A stretch of DNA of 64,000 bases from Cellulomonas rhizosphaerae (GCF_003470205.1 NZ_QWKP01000222.1:31024-95023), one strand, 5' to 3'. Numbered from the stretch's first letter, positions 34,825 through 44,253 are shown. The notes: generated from the letters alone by a model not told the origin. Translations and numbers: made by a program.

Positions 34825-35718
34825 ATGGCGAACGTCCTGGTCAACGGCGCGGCGGCGTGGAACACCCTCGTGCGCGTCCCGTCCCTGCCCGAGCCGCGCT
34901 CGCACATGCTGTTCGCGAGCGGGCACCACGACGGGCTCGGCGGGACCTCGGCGGGCAAGGCCGTGACGCTGGCCGCGCTCGGGGTCGACGTCACCCTCGC
35001 GACGCTGCTGGGCTCCGACGCGCCGGCCGACCTCGTCCGCGAGGCCCTCACGCACCCTCGCCTCACGGTGCTGGCCTCGCCGGCGCGCGACGGACGCACC
35101 GAGCGGCACGTCAACCTCATGGCCGACGACGGCTCACGCGTCTCGATCTACCTCGAGCTGCCCGCCTCCACCGGCACCCCGCCCGAGGTCCTCGCCGCGC
35201 TCGACTCCGCGTCCGTGGCCGTGCTGGACCTCGCCGACTCCTCGCTGCCGCTGCTCGCCGCTGCCCGCTCGCGTGGTGTGCCGGTCTGGTGCGACGTGCA
35301 CGACGACGACGGGACGGGCGAGTACGCCCGGCCGTTCGCCGACGCGGCCGACGTGCTGCTGGTCAGCGCGGACCGCCTGGCCGACCCGCGCGCCTACCTG
35401 CGCTCCCGCGTGGACGCCGGCTGCCGGCTCGCGATCTGCACGGACGGCGCGCGCGGGGCGATCGCACTCGACGCCGACGGGTGGTGGTCGGTCGGCACCG
35501 CACCGGTCGAGACCGTCGCCGACACCAACGGCGCGGGCGACGCGTTCTTCGCCGGCCTGCTCAGCGGGACGCTCGACGGGCTCGGCACGGGCGGCGCGCT
35601 GGCGCGTGCCTCCGCGACGGGCGCTCTGGCGGTCGCGACGACCGACCTCGGAGCGCCCCGGGCGACCGCGGCGGAGGCCGACGCGCTCGCCCGCTCGGTC
35701 GTCGTACGGCGGGACTAG
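34825..35718 (+). CDS. PfkB-family carbohydrate kinase
   Basis: The 297-residue protein has the ribokinase fold. The N-terminal motif is GLGGTSAGKAVTLAALGVDV, and the ATP/anion-hole signature DTNGAGDAFFAGLL near the C terminus contains the catalytic Asp. Such kinases phosphorylate sugars or nucleosides; sugar identity cannot be judged from sequence. The start is ATG 34825. Its TAG stop overlaps the TAG of the convergent dusB gene within the word CTAG. Confidence 0.87.
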   Translation: MANVLVNGAAAWNTLVRVPSLPEPRSHMLFASGHHDGLGGTSAGKAVTLAALGVDVTLATLLGSDAPADLVREALTHPRLTVLASPARDGRTERHVNLMADDGSRVSIYLELPASTGTPPEVLAALDSASVAVLDLADSSLPLLAAARSRGVPVWCDVHDDDGTGEYARPFADAADVLLVSADRLADPRAYLRSRVDAGCRLAICTDGARGAIALDADGWWSVGTAPVETVADTNGAGDAFFAGLLSGTLDGLGTGGALARASATGALAVATTDLGAPRATAAEADALARSVVVRRD

Positions 35719-36890
35719 CCCCCGGAGACGCTGAGCTCGGCCTCGTGCAGGTCGCGCGCGAACTCCTCGGACAGCTCGCGCGAGTCGAGCCAGCCGTACG
35801 GCAGGATCGGGCGCTTGGGCGACCCGGCGCGGCCACGCTGACCCTCGGCGGCCTCGCCCGGGTACGGCTGGTCCAGGTCGAGCCCGGCGAGCCGGTCGTC
35901 GAGCTCGGCCATCGTCGAGACCAGGCCGAGCGCCGCACGGGTCTCGCCGCCCACCACGTAGCCCTTGAAGTACCAGGCCATGTGCTTGCGCATCTCGCGC
36001 AGCGCCTTCGACTCCTCGCCGAAGTGCTCGACCATGAGCTCGGCGTGGCGGCGCACGACGGTCGCGACGTAGCCCAGGCCCGGCCGGATGCGCTCGTCGG
36101 ACCCGGCGAACGCGGCCGCGAGGTCCGCGAACAGCCACGGCCGGCCCTGGCAGCCGCGCCCGACGACGACGCCGTCGCAGCCGGTCTGCGCGACCATCTC
36201 GAGCGCGTCCTCGGCGGACCAGATGTCGCCGTTGCCGAGCACCGGGATGTCGGTGACCGTCTCCTTGAGGCGCGCGATCGACTCCCAGTCGGCCGTGCCG
36301 GAGTAGTAGTCGGCCGCGGTGCGGGCGTGCAGCGCGACGGCCGCGACGCCCACCTCCTGCGCGACGAGGCCCGCCTCGAGGTACGTCAGGTGGTCCTCGT
36401 CGATGCCCTTGCGCATCTTGACCGTGACGGGCACGCCGTACGGCGATGCCGCCTCGACCGCCGACGAGACGATCGAGCGGAACAGGTCCCGCTTCCAGGG
36501 CAGCACGGCTCCCCCGCCGCGGCGGGTCACCTTGGGGACGGGGCAGCCGAAGTTGAGGTCGACGTGGTCCGCGCGGTCCTCGCTCGCGATCAACCTGACG
36601 GCCGCGGCGACCGTGGCCGGGTCGACGCCGTAGACCTGAACGCTGCGGGGACGCTCGTCGGGCTCGTGCGAGATGATCCGCATCGACTCCTCGCCCCGCT
36701 CGACCAGGGCGCGGCTCGTCACCATCTCCGCGACGTACAGCCCGGCGCCGGACTCGCGGCACAGGCGGCGGAACGCGGCGTTGGTGACCCCGGCCATGGG
36801 CGCGAGGACCACGGGGGTGTCGATGGTCAGGGGCCCGATCCGCAGCGGCGGGAGCACGGACGTGCCCGTGCTCGCAGTGGTCGTGGTCAT
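35715..36890 (-). CDS. dusB: tRNA-dihydrouridine synthase, DusB type
   Basis: The enzyme reduces uridines in tRNA with FMN and NADPH. The 391-residue protein starts at ATG 36890 (MTTTTASTGTSVLPPLRIG). It has LAPMAGVTNAAFRRLC, EMVTSRALV, the catalytic region LNFGCPVPKVTRRGGG (Cys116), VKMRKG and LHARTAADYYSG, and the FMN phosphate site VVVGRGCQGRPWLF. The C-terminal helical domain that binds tRNA is complete. It is divergent from the two-domain VOC gene. Confidence 0.93.
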   Translation of the reverse strand: MTTTTASTGTSVLPPLRIGPLTIDTPVVLAPMAGVTNAAFRRLCRESGAGLYVAEMVTSRALVERGEESMRIISHEPDERPRSVQVYGVDPATVAAAVRLIASEDRADHVDLNFGCPVPKVTRRGGGAVLPWKRDLFRSIVSSAVEAASPYGVPVTVKMRKGIDEDHLTYLEAGLVAQEVGVAAVALHARTAADYYSGTADWESIARLKETVTDIPVLGNGDIWSAEDALEMVAQTGCDGVVVGRGCQGRPWLFADLAAAFAGSDERIRPGLGYVATVVRRHAELMVEHFGEESKALREMRKHMAWYFKGYVVGGETRAALGLVSTMAELDDRLAGLDLDQPYPGEAAEGQRGRAGSPKRPILPYGWLDSRELSEEFARDLHEAELSVSGG

Positions 36891-36957
36891 GACACCCAGT
36901 GTCCCATCCCGCCCTCTCCACCGGTGAACCACGAGGCCAACGGCTACGTTTGCGCTC

Positions 36958-37692
36958 ATGCCCCTGCAGCTCGTCCAGGTCAACATCAAGGCGCGCGACG
37001 ACGACGCCGTCGGCCGGTTCTGGGCCGAGGCGCTCGGCTGGGCGGTGTCCAGCGAGGCGCCAGGCGTGACGAACGTCGAGCCCGCCGGGTTCGCGTGGCC
37101 CGACCCGAGCGCCGTCTGCATCGACGTCGTCGCCGTGCCCGACCCGGGCTCGGTGCACTACCGCGCGCACCTCGACCTCGCGAGCACCTCGCTCGCCCAC
37201 CAGGCCGCGCTGGTCGCACGGTTCCAGGGCCTGGGCGCGACGCTCGCCGACATCGGCCAGGGCGACGTGCCATGGGTCGTCATGGCCGATCCCGAGGGCA
37301 ACCTCTTCTGCGTGCTCGAGCCCCGCGCGCTGTACGCCGACACCGGACCGATCGCCACGATCGTCGTCGACTGCGCCGACCCGCGGGCGCTCGCCGCCTT
37401 CTGGGGCCAGGCGACCGGCTGGGTCGTCGACGAGGTGACCGACGACCACGCGCGGCTGCGGGCACCCGAGGGTGTCGGGCCCTACCTCGAGCTGCTCCGG
37501 GCCCCCGACGCGGCTGCCGTCCACCGCATCCACCTCGACCTGCTGCCGTCCCCGGTCGAGGAGCAGGCGGCGGAGGTGGCACGCCTGCGCGCGCTGGGCG
37601 CGACCGACGCCGACGTGGGCCAGGGCGAGGTGCCCTGGGTCTGCCTGGCCGACCCCGAGGGCAACGAGTTCTGCGTGCTCGGCCGGCACTGA
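36958..37692 (+). CDS. Two-domain VOC-superfamily protein
   Basis: The 244 residues consist of two similar halves (about 1-123 and 130-244), each a glyoxalase/bleomycin-resistance-type fold. Both halves share RFWAEALGW / AFWGQATGW, then HLDLAS / HLDLLP and finally D-PEGNLFCVLE / DPEGNEFCVLG. This is the common actinobacterial glyoxalase-like form often annotated as VOC family. No substrate can be assigned. The start is ATG 36958. It is convergent with the P-loop kinase gene, with 3 bases between. Confidence 0.82.
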   Translation: MPLQLVQVNIKARDDDAVGRFWAEALGWAVSSEAPGVTNVEPAGFAWPDPSAVCIDVVAVPDPGSVHYRAHLDLASTSLAHQAALVARFQGLGATLADIGQGDVPWVVMADPEGNLFCVLEPRALYADTGPIATIVVDCADPRALAAFWGQATGWVVDEVTDDHARLRAPEGVGPYLELLRAPDAAAVHRIHLDLLPSPVEEQAAEVARLRALGATDADVGQGEVPWVCLADPEGNEFCVLGRH

Positions 37693-37695
37693 CGC

Positions 37696-38190
37696 CTAGA
37701 GGTCGCAGTGCCGCAGGATCTCGTCGACCACGGCCTCGATCGGGGCCGTCGCGTCGATCGCGATCCCCTGCTGCGGCACGTCCCCCTTCGTCGCGTGCCA
37801 GTGCTCGATGCGCGCACGCTCGGTCGGCTTCCCACCGCCCCACTCCTCGTCGGGCCGTGCGTCGAGCCGACGGTTGAGCGTGACCAGGTCGACCTCGAGC
37901 ACGAAGACGGCGTCGAACAGGTCGATGAACTTCGGGAAGTTCCGCGACCCGCCGCAGAAGAAGGTGGCCGGGTCCGCCCGGTCGGCCGCCAGCGCGCGGA
38001 CCTGGTCGACGTCCCAGATGTGGTGCTCGTGCAGGCCGGCGTCCGTCCGCTCCCCGGTCTCGGGATCGCCCTGGTAGGCGAGCACGCGGTCGCCGTGGAC
38101 GACGTGGAACCCGCGCCGCGCCAGCTCGTCGGCGACCGTGGTCTTGCCCGTGCCGGACAGGCCCTCGACCAGGTAGTTCCGCGCGCCCAT
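37696..38190 (-). CDS. Small P-loop nucleoside/nucleotide kinase-like protein
   Basis: The 164-residue protein starts at ATG 38190 (MGARNYLVEGLSGTGKTTVA) with a Walker A motif GLSGTGKT (10-17). The rest fits the AAA_18/adenylate-kinase-like fold: VVHGDRVLAYQGD, TFFCGGSRNFPKFIDLFD and VFVLEVDLVTLNRRL as a Walker B-like strand. The substrate is unknown. It begins 3 bases after the response regulator stop, so it is probably co-transcribed with the two-component genes. Confidence 0.75.
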   Translation of the reverse strand: MGARNYLVEGLSGTGKTTVADELARRGFHVVHGDRVLAYQGDPETGERTDAGLHEHHIWDVDQVRALAADRADPATFFCGGSRNFPKFIDLFDAVFVLEVDLVTLNRRLDARPDEEWGGGKPTERARIEHWHATKGDVPQQGIAIDATAPIEAVVDEILRHCDL

Positions 38191-38193
38191 CGC

Positions 38194-38799
38194 CTACAGC
38201 CAGCCGTTGTCCTGCGCGATGCGGGCCGCCTCCGCGCGGGTGCGCGCACCCGTCTTGCCCATCGCCGCCGAGAGGTAGTTGCGCACGGTCCCCTCGGACA
38301 GGAACGTCCCGGCCGCGATGTCGGCGACGGTCCCGCCGCCCGCGGCGGCGACCAGCACGTACCGCTCGCGCTCGGTCAGCGGCGAGGACCCGACGGTCAG
38401 CGACTCGACGGCGAGGTCGGGGTCGACCACGCGCAGCCCGCGGTGCACGCGCCGGACCGCGTCGGCGAGCTGCTCGGCCGGGGTGTCCTTGACGACGAAC
38501 CCGCTGGCCCCCGCGTCGAGCGCGCGGCGCAGGTAGCCCGGCCGCCCGAAGGTCGTGACGATCAGCGAGCGGCACGTCGGCAGCGCGCGGTGCAGCTCGG
38601 CCGCGACGGTGATGCCGTCGAGGCCGGGCATCTCGACGTCGAGCAGCGCCACGTCCACCGCGTGCGCGCGAGCGGCGGCCAGCACCTCGTCGCCGCGACC
38701 CACCTGCGCCGCGACCTCGAGGTCCGCCTCGAGGTCGAGCAGTGCCGCGAGGGCACCGCGCACCAGTGCCTGGTCGTCGGCCAGGAGCAGTCGGATCAC
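38194..38799 (-). CDS. NarL/FixJ-type response regulator
   Basis: The 201-residue protein has a receiver domain with the acidic pair Asp8-Asp9, phospho-acceptor Asp54 (ALLDVEMPG) and the Lys in VVKDTP. A LuxR-type helix-turn-helix follows (LTERERYVLVAAAGGGTVAD, FLSEGTVRNYLSAAMGKTGA). The GTG start at 38799 overlaps the stop of the sensor kinase by four bases (GTGA). As partner of the DesK-like kinase it probably controls the adjacent ABC exporter. Confidence 0.93.
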   Translation of the reverse strand: MIRLLLADDQALVRGALAALLDLEADLEVAAQVGRGDEVLAAARAHAVDVALLDVEMPGLDGITVAAELHRALPTCRSLIVTTFGRPGYLRRALDAGASGFVVKDTPAEQLADAVRRVHRGLRVVDPDLAVESLTVGSSPLTERERYVLVAAAGGGTVADIAAGTFLSEGTVRNYLSAAMGKTGARTRAEAARIAQDNGWL

Positions 38800-39983
38800 G
38801 GGGTGGCCTCCCGGGTCGTGACCAGCAGGCGGAAGCCGCCGAGCGGGCTCGTGGACACCTCGACGCGCGCGCCGGCCGACCGCGCGCGCTCGACGAGCCC
38901 GTGCAGGCCGTTGCCGCGCTCATCGGCGGCCGGGCCCGTGCCGTCGTCGTCGACCGTCAGGGTCTCCGCCGTCATGGCGATCTGCACGTGCGACGCCGCG
39001 GAGTGCCGCAGGACGTTGGTGGTGCCCTCGCGGATCGCCCACGCGAACAGGACGCGCAGCTCGTCGGGCACCTCGTCGATCGTGCCGGGCACGACGGCCT
39101 CGATCGCGGCCGAGTCGAACGCCTGGCGTGCGCCGGCGAGCTCCCCGGCCAGGGTCACGGCGCGGGTCGCGGTCACCATGCCGCGCACGTCCGCGAGCGC
39201 GGTCCGGGCCAGCGTCTGCACCTCGAGCATCTCCGTCCGCGAGCGCGCGGGATCGACCTCGAACAGCTTCGCGGCCAGCTCGGCCTTGACCGAGATGACC
39301 GTCAGCGAGTGGCCGAGCACGTCGTGCATGTCCCGCGCGATGCGCTCACGCTCGCGCTCCACGGCCAGCACCGCGACCTCGTCGCGCGCGACCTGCAGCT
39401 GGCGGTTGCGCATCACGAGCTGGGTGAACCCGAACACGGCGACCGACGCGAGGACCACGGAGATGACCAGGTCGTCGATCGTCTCCCAGCCCGGGACGAG
39501 CCGCGGGACGACGACGATCACCACGGACGACCCCAGCGCCAGGCCGAGCGCGCGCGGGTCGCGGAGCAGGAAGATGCCTGACACGCAGATGAAGACGAGC
39601 CCGACGAGCCCGTCCTGGTCCGCGGCCAGGCAGGCCAGCGCGACGAGCACGCCCTGTCCCGCCAGGAAGGGCACGGCCCGACGCAGCGGCATCGTCCGGC
39701 CGTGGGGGCCCGCGTGCGTGAAGACGACCCACGCGAAGCTGAAGGCCAGCGCGAGCACCGCGAGGAGCGAGACGACCCGCTCCCAGCCGGCCGCGCTGTC
39801 CCACGCCGCCTGCCACGGCTGCAGCAGGAACACGGCCCAGACGATCCCCATCACCGGACCGAGCACACGCATCGTGCGGCGCGCGCGTCCGGGAGGCAGG
39901 TCCTCGCGGCCCGGGCGGGTGACGTACAGCGCGGTGTCGCCCTGCGGCCAGTCCTCCCGGACGCGTCGGTACCAGCTCGTCAC
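38796..39983 (-). CDS. DesK-like sensor histidine kinase
   Basis: The 395-residue protein begins at GTG 39983 (MTSWYRRVREDWPQGDTALY). About five to six membrane helices occupy residues 40-190, with no large outer domain, so it may sense within the membrane. The dimerisation/phosphoacceptor segment ERERIARDMHDVLGHSLTVI carries His220, typical of HisKA_3. The ATPase domain ends with VDDDGTGPAADERGNGLHGLVERA. It is followed by its response regulator and preceded by an ABC-2 exporter, the usual arrangement for stress or antibiotic response modules. Confidence 0.92.
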   Translation of the reverse strand: MTSWYRRVREDWPQGDTALYVTRPGREDLPPGRARRTMRVLGPVMGIVWAVFLLQPWQAAWDSAAGWERVVSLLAVLALAFSFAWVVFTHAGPHGRTMPLRRAVPFLAGQGVLVALACLAADQDGLVGLVFICVSGIFLLRDPRALGLALGSSVVIVVVPRLVPGWETIDDLVISVVLASVAVFGFTQLVMRNRQLQVARDEVAVLAVERERERIARDMHDVLGHSLTVISVKAELAAKLFEVDPARSRTEMLEVQTLARTALADVRGMVTATRAVTLAGELAGARQAFDSAAIEAVVPGTIDEVPDELRVLFAWAIREGTTNVLRHSAASHVQIAMTAETLTVDDDGTGPAADERGNGLHGLVERARSAGARVEVSTSPLGGFRLLVTTREATP

Positions 39984-40009
39984 GGCGCCCACGCTATCGC
40001 CCGCGCACG

Positions 40010-40047
40010 GGCGCGACCCGGCGCCGCTCGGGCTGCCGGGTCGCGCC
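40010..40047 (-). terminator. Hairpin between the ABC exporter and sensor kinase genes
   Basis: A perfect 13-bp stem (40010-40022 with 40035-40047) with a 12-base loop lies in the 77-bp gap after the exporter permease stop (40061). It probably ends most exporter transcripts before the kinase gene. Confidence 0.7.
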
Positions 40048-40060
40048 TCGTGGGTGCTGG

Positions 40061-40831
40061 TCACACCCGCGCCGTGTCCCGGCGGAACCGCCAGGCCGCG
40101 CCGACGACGAACACGATGCCCCAGACCACGACGTTGACGACGGCCCACATCGACACGCCCTCGTCGGTGATCGGGCCGCGCACGATCTCGGCCAGGCCGT
40201 AGGTCGGCACGAACTGCGCGATGGTCGCGAAGACCCCGTCTCCGAGCGGCATGAACAGCCCACCGGCGAAGGACAGCAGCGCGAGCACCGGGCCGAGGAC
40301 CTGCATGACGTTCTCGGACGGCAGCAGGTACCCCATGAAGAGCCCGAAGGCGGCGAACACCGAGGACCCGACCCAGGCGAGCGCGAGCGACACCAGGATG
40401 CGGGAGGTGTCGCCGGTCGCGCCCGAGGCCATGCCGACGGCAGCGGTCACGACGACGGCTCCGAGCCCCATCACCATGGCCACCGCGACCTTCGTCGCGA
40501 CGTAGGTCACCGGGCTCAGCGGCGTGAGCCGCAGCTGGCGGGTCCAGCCCTGCGCCCGCTCGATGGAGACGCTCGCCCCGCCGCTCGTCGTGGACAGGAT
40601 CGCGCCGTACAGGGCCATCGAGATCATGATCCAGGCGGTCACGTTCGCGTGCCCGACGGACTCGGTCTTGTAGCTGCTCACCGTGCCGAACAGCAGGAAG
40701 AACACGGGCGGCATGACGAGCGTGAAGATGATCCCGCGGCGGTTGCGCAGCAGCCGGCGCAGCTCGATCGTCAGGTAGGTGCTGTTGAGCCCGCGGCGGG
40801 CCCGCGTGGCGGGGACGGCGATGGCGGTCAT
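40061..40831 (-). CDS. ABC-2 type transporter permease
   Basis: The 256-residue protein starts at ATG 40831 (MTAIAVPATRARRGLNSTYL), overlapping the ATPase stop by ATGA. It has six membrane segments, with the family pattern LRRLLRNRRGIIFTLVMPPVFFLLFG at the N terminus, ERAQGWTRQLRLTPLSP in the cytoplasmic loop, and LLPSENVMQVLGPVLALLSFAGGLFMP. With the ATPase it forms a small exporter of the type linked to antibiotic or lipid export. The substrate is unknown. Confidence 0.9.
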   Translation of the reverse strand: MTAIAVPATRARRGLNSTYLTIELRRLLRNRRGIIFTLVMPPVFFLLFGTVSSYKTESVGHANVTAWIMISMALYGAILSTTSGGASVSIERAQGWTRQLRLTPLSPVTYVATKVAVAMVMGLGAVVVTAAVGMASGATGDTSRILVSLALAWVGSSVFAAFGLFMGYLLPSENVMQVLGPVLALLSFAGGLFMPLGDGVFATIAQFVPTYGLAEIVRGPITDEGVSMWAVVNVVVWGIVFVVGAAWRFRRDTARV

Positions 40832-41769
40832 GCGATGCTCCCGGTGGACTCGGCGTGGTCGGTGGTCAGGGCCAGGAACGCGTCCTCGAGCCCGCGTGCG
40901 GCGATCTCGAGGTCGGTCGCGTCCGTGGCGGTCAGCAGGTGGCGGGCGACCGCGTCGGAGTCCGTGGTCCGGATGATCACGCGCTCGCGCCGTACCTCGA
41001 CGTCCTGAACGCCGGGCAGAGCCCGCAGCGCGGCCTCGTCGAGCGGGCCTGCGAACGACGCCGACACGACACGGCCCGACGTCAGGCTCTTGACCTGCGC
41101 GGCCGAGCCGTCGGCGACGATGCGCCCGTGGCTGACCAGCACGATGCGGTCCGCGTACGCGTCCGCCTCCTCGAGGTAGTGCGTCGCGAAGATGATCGTG
41201 CGACCGCGAGCGGCGTCGGCGCGCAGCGCGTTCCAGAAGTCGCGCCGCCCCTCGACGTCCATGCCGGTCGTCGGCTCGTCGAGCACGATGACGTCGGGGT
41301 CGGGCAGCAGCGCGAGCGCGAACCGCAGCCGCTGCTGCTGACCGCCCGAGCACTTGCCGACGCGGCGGTCGGCGATGTCGGCAATGCCGGCCCGCTCCAT
41401 GACCTCCTTCGGCGACCGCGTGCCGCGGAAGAACGAGGCGGTCAGCTCGATCGTCTCGGCGACGGTCAGGTCCTTGAGCAGCCCACCGCTCTGCATGACC
41501 GCGGACACGCGGCCCGCAGCGATCGCGGAGGTCGGCTCGAGGCCGAGCACCTGCACCGTGCCCTCGTCGGGCTCGGCCAGGCCGAGCAGCATGTCGATCG
41601 TGGTCGTCTTGCCGGCGCCGTTCGGGCCGAGGAACGCGACGACCTCGCCGGGCCGCACGGCCAGGTCCAGGCCGTCGACGGCACGCACGGTGCCGAAGGA
41701 CTTGCGCAGTCCGCGCAGGTCGAGCGCGAGGGTCCCCGTGACGGGGGTGTCGAGCAGCTCTGTGGTCAT
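40828..41769 (-). CDS. ABC transporter ATP-binding protein
   Basis: The 313-residue ATPase has Walker A GPNGAGKTT (48-56), the signature CSGGQQQRL, Walker B VIVLDEPTTGMD, and the switch His in IIFATHYLEE. A C-terminal domain of about 80 residues follows, as in DrrA-type drug exporters. It is first in the exporter-kinase-regulator set, with a 323-bp region upstream. Confidence 0.94.
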   Translation of the reverse strand: MTTELLDTPVTGTLALDLRGLRKSFGTVRAVDGLDLAVRPGEVVAFLGPNGAGKTTTIDMLLGLAEPDEGTVQVLGLEPTSAIAAGRVSAVMQSGGLLKDLTVAETIELTASFFRGTRSPKEVMERAGIADIADRRVGKCSGGQQQRLRFALALLPDPDVIVLDEPTTGMDVEGRRDFWNALRADAARGRTIIFATHYLEEADAYADRIVLVSHGRIVADGSAAQVKSLTSGRVVSASFAGPLDEAALRALPGVQDVEVRRERVIIRTTDSDAVARHLLTATDATDLEIAARGLEDAFLALTTDHAESTGSIA

Positions 41770-42092
41770 GACTCGATCCTGGCGGTCCCGCGGCGGGCGC
41801 TCACCCGCCGTGCGTCACGACTCGCACATGACGGATGTCACGACTCAACCTGCGGACCGGTGCGGGCCACGCGCGACGAGCAGTTCACGGTCTCCATAGC
41901 CGCGCACCAAAGATCTCTGCGCAGACGCGTCAACCGTTCGCGGCGCTCGTGCGTCTGCCAGATAGACCGTCTCGCCGCCGTCGCGGTGCGGTCGATTCTG
42001 GCGCCGCACGGGCGCTGTCTGACGACGCGCACGACTGACCCGGTGGGTCTGGGGGTCCGGGTCAGTCGTGCGGTCGGCGCGCTCAGCGCAGG
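41770..42092. other. Intergenic region between exporter and glyS
   Basis: These 323 bases hold the promoter of the exporter operon (right end of that operon) and the terminator of glyS (42029-42071). Short open frames occur on both strands, but their composition and lack of ribosome sites argue against genes. GC content falls in the middle (about 41870-41960), which fits a promoter region. I see no RNA gene. Confidence 0.6.
42029..42071 (-). terminator. Terminator after glyS
   Basis: A perfect 15-bp stem (42029-42043 with 42057-42071) with a 13-base loop lies about 20 bases beyond the glyS stop codon. Confidence 0.8.
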
Positions 42093-43478
42093 TCAGGCAC
42101 CGATCAGGCGTGCCGCGAGGTAGCTCGTCACCTGGTCGAGCGAGACGCGCTCCTGCGTCATGTCGTCACGGTGGCGGATCGTCACGGCCTGGTCCTCGAG
42201 CGTGTCGAAGTCCACCGTGATGCAGAACGGCGTGCCGATCTCGTCCTGGCGGCGGTAGCGACGGCCGATCGCGCCGGCGTCGTCGAAGTCGACGTTCCAG
42301 TTGCGACGCAGCTCGGCCGCGAGGTCGCGGGCCTTGGGCGACAGCGACTCGTTACGCGACAGCGGCAGCACCGCGGCCTTGACGGGCGCGAGGCGCGGGT
42401 CGAGCTTGAGCACGACGCGGGTGTCGACGCCGCCCTTGGTGTTGGGCGCCTCGTCCTCAGTGTAGGACTCGACGAGGAACGCCATGAGCGAGCGCGTCAG
42501 GCCGGCGGCCGGCTCGATGACGTACGGGACGTAGCGCTCGTTCTTGGCCTGGTCGAAGAACGACAGGTCCTGGCCCGAGTGCTCGGTGTGCGTCTTGAGG
42601 TCGAAGTCGGTGCGGTTGGCGATGCCTTCGAGCTCGCCCCACTCACTGCCCTGGAAGCCGAAGCGGTACTCGATGTCGACGGTGCGCTTGGAGTAGTGCG
42701 ACAGTTTCTCGGCCGGGTGCTCGTAGTGGCGCAGGTTGTCGCGCGCGATGCCCAGGTCCGTGTACCAGTCGGTGCGCCGGTCGATCCAGTACTGGTGCCA
42801 GGTCTCGTCGGTGCCGGGCTCGACGAAGAACTCCATCTCCATCTGCTCGAACTCACGTGTGCGGAAGATGAAGTTGCCGGGCGTGATCTCGTTGCGGAAC
42901 GACTTGCCGATCTGGCCGATGCCGAACGGCGGGCGCATCCGGGCCGTGGAGTAGACGTTCTTGAAGTTCACGAAGATGCCCTGCGCGGTCTCGGGCCGCA
43001 GGTAGTGCAGGCCGGACTCGTCCTCGACCGGGCCGAGGTAGGTCTTGAGCATCATGTTGAAGTCACGCGGCTCGGTCCACTGACCGCGGGTGCCGCAGTT
43101 GGGGCACGCGATGTCCGCGAGGCCGTTCTCGGGAGCGCGGCCCTTCTTCTCCTCGAACTCCTCAAGCATGTGGTCCTCGCGGAACCGCTTGTGGCAGCTC
43201 AGGCACTCGGTGAGCGGGTCGGTGAAGACGCCGACGTGGCCCGACGCGACCCAGGTCTGGCGCGGCAGGATCACCGAGGAGTCGAGGCCTACGATGTCGT
43301 CACGGCTGGTGACCATCGTCCGCCACCACTGGCGCTTGATGTTCTCCTTGAGCTCCACGCCGAGCGGGCCGTAGTCCCACGCGGACCGCGTTCCTCCGTA
43401 GATCTCACCGCTCGGGAAGACGAAGCCACGGCGCTTCGCGAGGGAGACGACGGAATCGAGACGGGACGGTGCAGCCAC
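42093..43478 (-). CDS. glyS: Glycyl-tRNA synthetase (single-chain, class II)
   Basis: The 461-residue protein is the dimeric one-subunit form found in actinobacteria and eukaryotes. Motifs: [20 protein letters not shown] at the start, a zinc-type set CLSCHKRF...[10 protein letters not shown], motif 2 [20 protein letters not shown], and motif 3 region [18 protein letters not shown]. The anticodon-binding domain with [20 protein letters not shown] closes it. The start is GTG 43478. It is a single-gene transcript with its own terminator. Confidence 0.96.
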   Translation of the reverse strand: MAAPSRLDSVVSLAKRRGFVFPSGEIYGGTRSAWDYGPLGVELKENIKRQWWRTMVTSRDDIVGLDSSVILPRQTWVASGHVGVFTDPLTECLSCHKRFREDHMLEEFEEKKGRAPENGLADIACPNCGTRGQWTEPRDFNMMLKTYLGPVEDESGLHYLRPETAQGIFVNFKNVYSTARMRPPFGIGQIGKSFRNEITPGNFIFRTREFEQMEMEFFVEPGTDETWHQYWIDRRTDWYTDLGIARDNLRHYEHPAEKLSHYSKRTVDIEYRFGFQGSEWGELEGIANRTDFDLKTHTEHSGQDLSFFDQAKNERYVPYVIEPAAGLTRSLMAFLVESYTEDEAPNTKGGVDTRVVLKLDPRLAPVKAAVLPLSRNESLSPKARDLAAELRRNWNVDFDDAGAIGRRYRRQDEIGTPFCITVDFDTLEDQAVTIRHRDDMTQERVSLDQVTSYLAARLIGA

Positions 43479-43637
43479 GAGGGTTCACTCCAGGGGTTGG
43501 CCCGCTGCTGGGTGCGGCGGGCGGATGACCGCGACCGGGTGCCGCGGGATGAGCCTGCTCAGGCTACCGGCCGCACCGGCGCGCCGCCGTGCCGGTCCGG
43601 CCGGGGCGCGCCAGCAGCGGCACTCTAGGATCGCGGC

Positions 43638-44246
43638 GTGGACGACGATCCCCTGAACGCCTTCGGACTCGGCTCGGTGTCGCTGATCGTCGCCGTCGCG
43701 GTGCTGTTCGTCGTCGCGATGGCGCGCTCGCACGCGACCTACTGGGCGGGCCGCGGGGTCGTGCGCGGGGCCAAGACCGTGCACGAGACCGACAAGGGCT
43801 TCGCCTGGTGGCGCTCGATGATCGAGCACCTCGAGGCCTGGACGAACACGCGCGCCGCACGGCGCGGCCTCGACCTCGTGCGCCGGTGGGGCGCCCCCGC
43901 CGTCTCGCTCGCCTACCTGACGTTCGGCGTGCAGACCGCCGTGTTTGCCTCCGCCGGGCTGATCAGGATGAAGTACACGAAGTTCAGCATCGCGTCCGTC
44001 CCGGGCTCGATCGCGTGGGCGATCATCTGGTCCACCGTCGGGCTGGGCGCCGTGTGGGGAGCGATCCGACTGTTCGCCAAGTCGCCGATCGCGTTGATCG
44101 CGGTCGTGCTGGCCCTCGGTTCGCTCCTCGCCTGGTGGATGCGCCGCCGCCTGCTGCGGCGCGCCGCGGAGTTGCAGGCAGCCTCAGCCGCCGGGCGCCA
44201 CGAGGCGGACCACGGCAGGCACGTCGCCCCCGCCGACGAGGACTGA
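43638..44246 (+). CDS. DedA/VTT-like membrane protein
   Basis: The 202-residue protein (GTG start 43638) has about four to five membrane helices. The segment RRWGAPAVSLAYLTFGVQTA, followed by ASAGLIRMKYTKFSIASVPGS and IAWAIIWSTVGL, fits the VTT/SNARE-associated fold of DedA proteins, which are thought to move or flip lipids. It is shorter than classical DedA and the match is by pattern only. The C-terminal tail is basic and rich in Ala and His. It is convergent with the VOC gene. Confidence 0.7.
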   Translation: MDDDPLNAFGLGSVSLIVAVAVLFVVAMARSHATYWAGRGVVRGAKTVHETDKGFAWWRSMIEHLEAWTNTRAARRGLDLVRRWGAPAVSLAYLTFGVQTAVFASAGLIRMKYTKFSIASVPGSIAWAIIWSTVGLGAVWGAIRLFAKSPIALIAVVLALGSLLAWWMRRRLLRRAAELQAASAAGRHEADHGRHVAPADED

Positions 44247-44253
44247 GCTCGGC

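Noticed and set aside
34857..37877. Open frame of 1006 codons on the plus strand across PfkB, dusB and VOC genes
   Set aside because: It crosses three real genes in wrong frame or strand and gives an Arg/Ala/Gly-rich product with no domain.
41770..42028. Short open frames upstream of the ABC exporter
   Set aside because: No ribosome sites, no family likeness and unusual composition; the region is better explained as promoter DNA.
43479..43637. T-box or glycine riboswitch upstream of glyS
   Set aside because: I could not find a conserved T-box word, a long leader with stem structures or the glycine aptamer core in this 159-bp gap.
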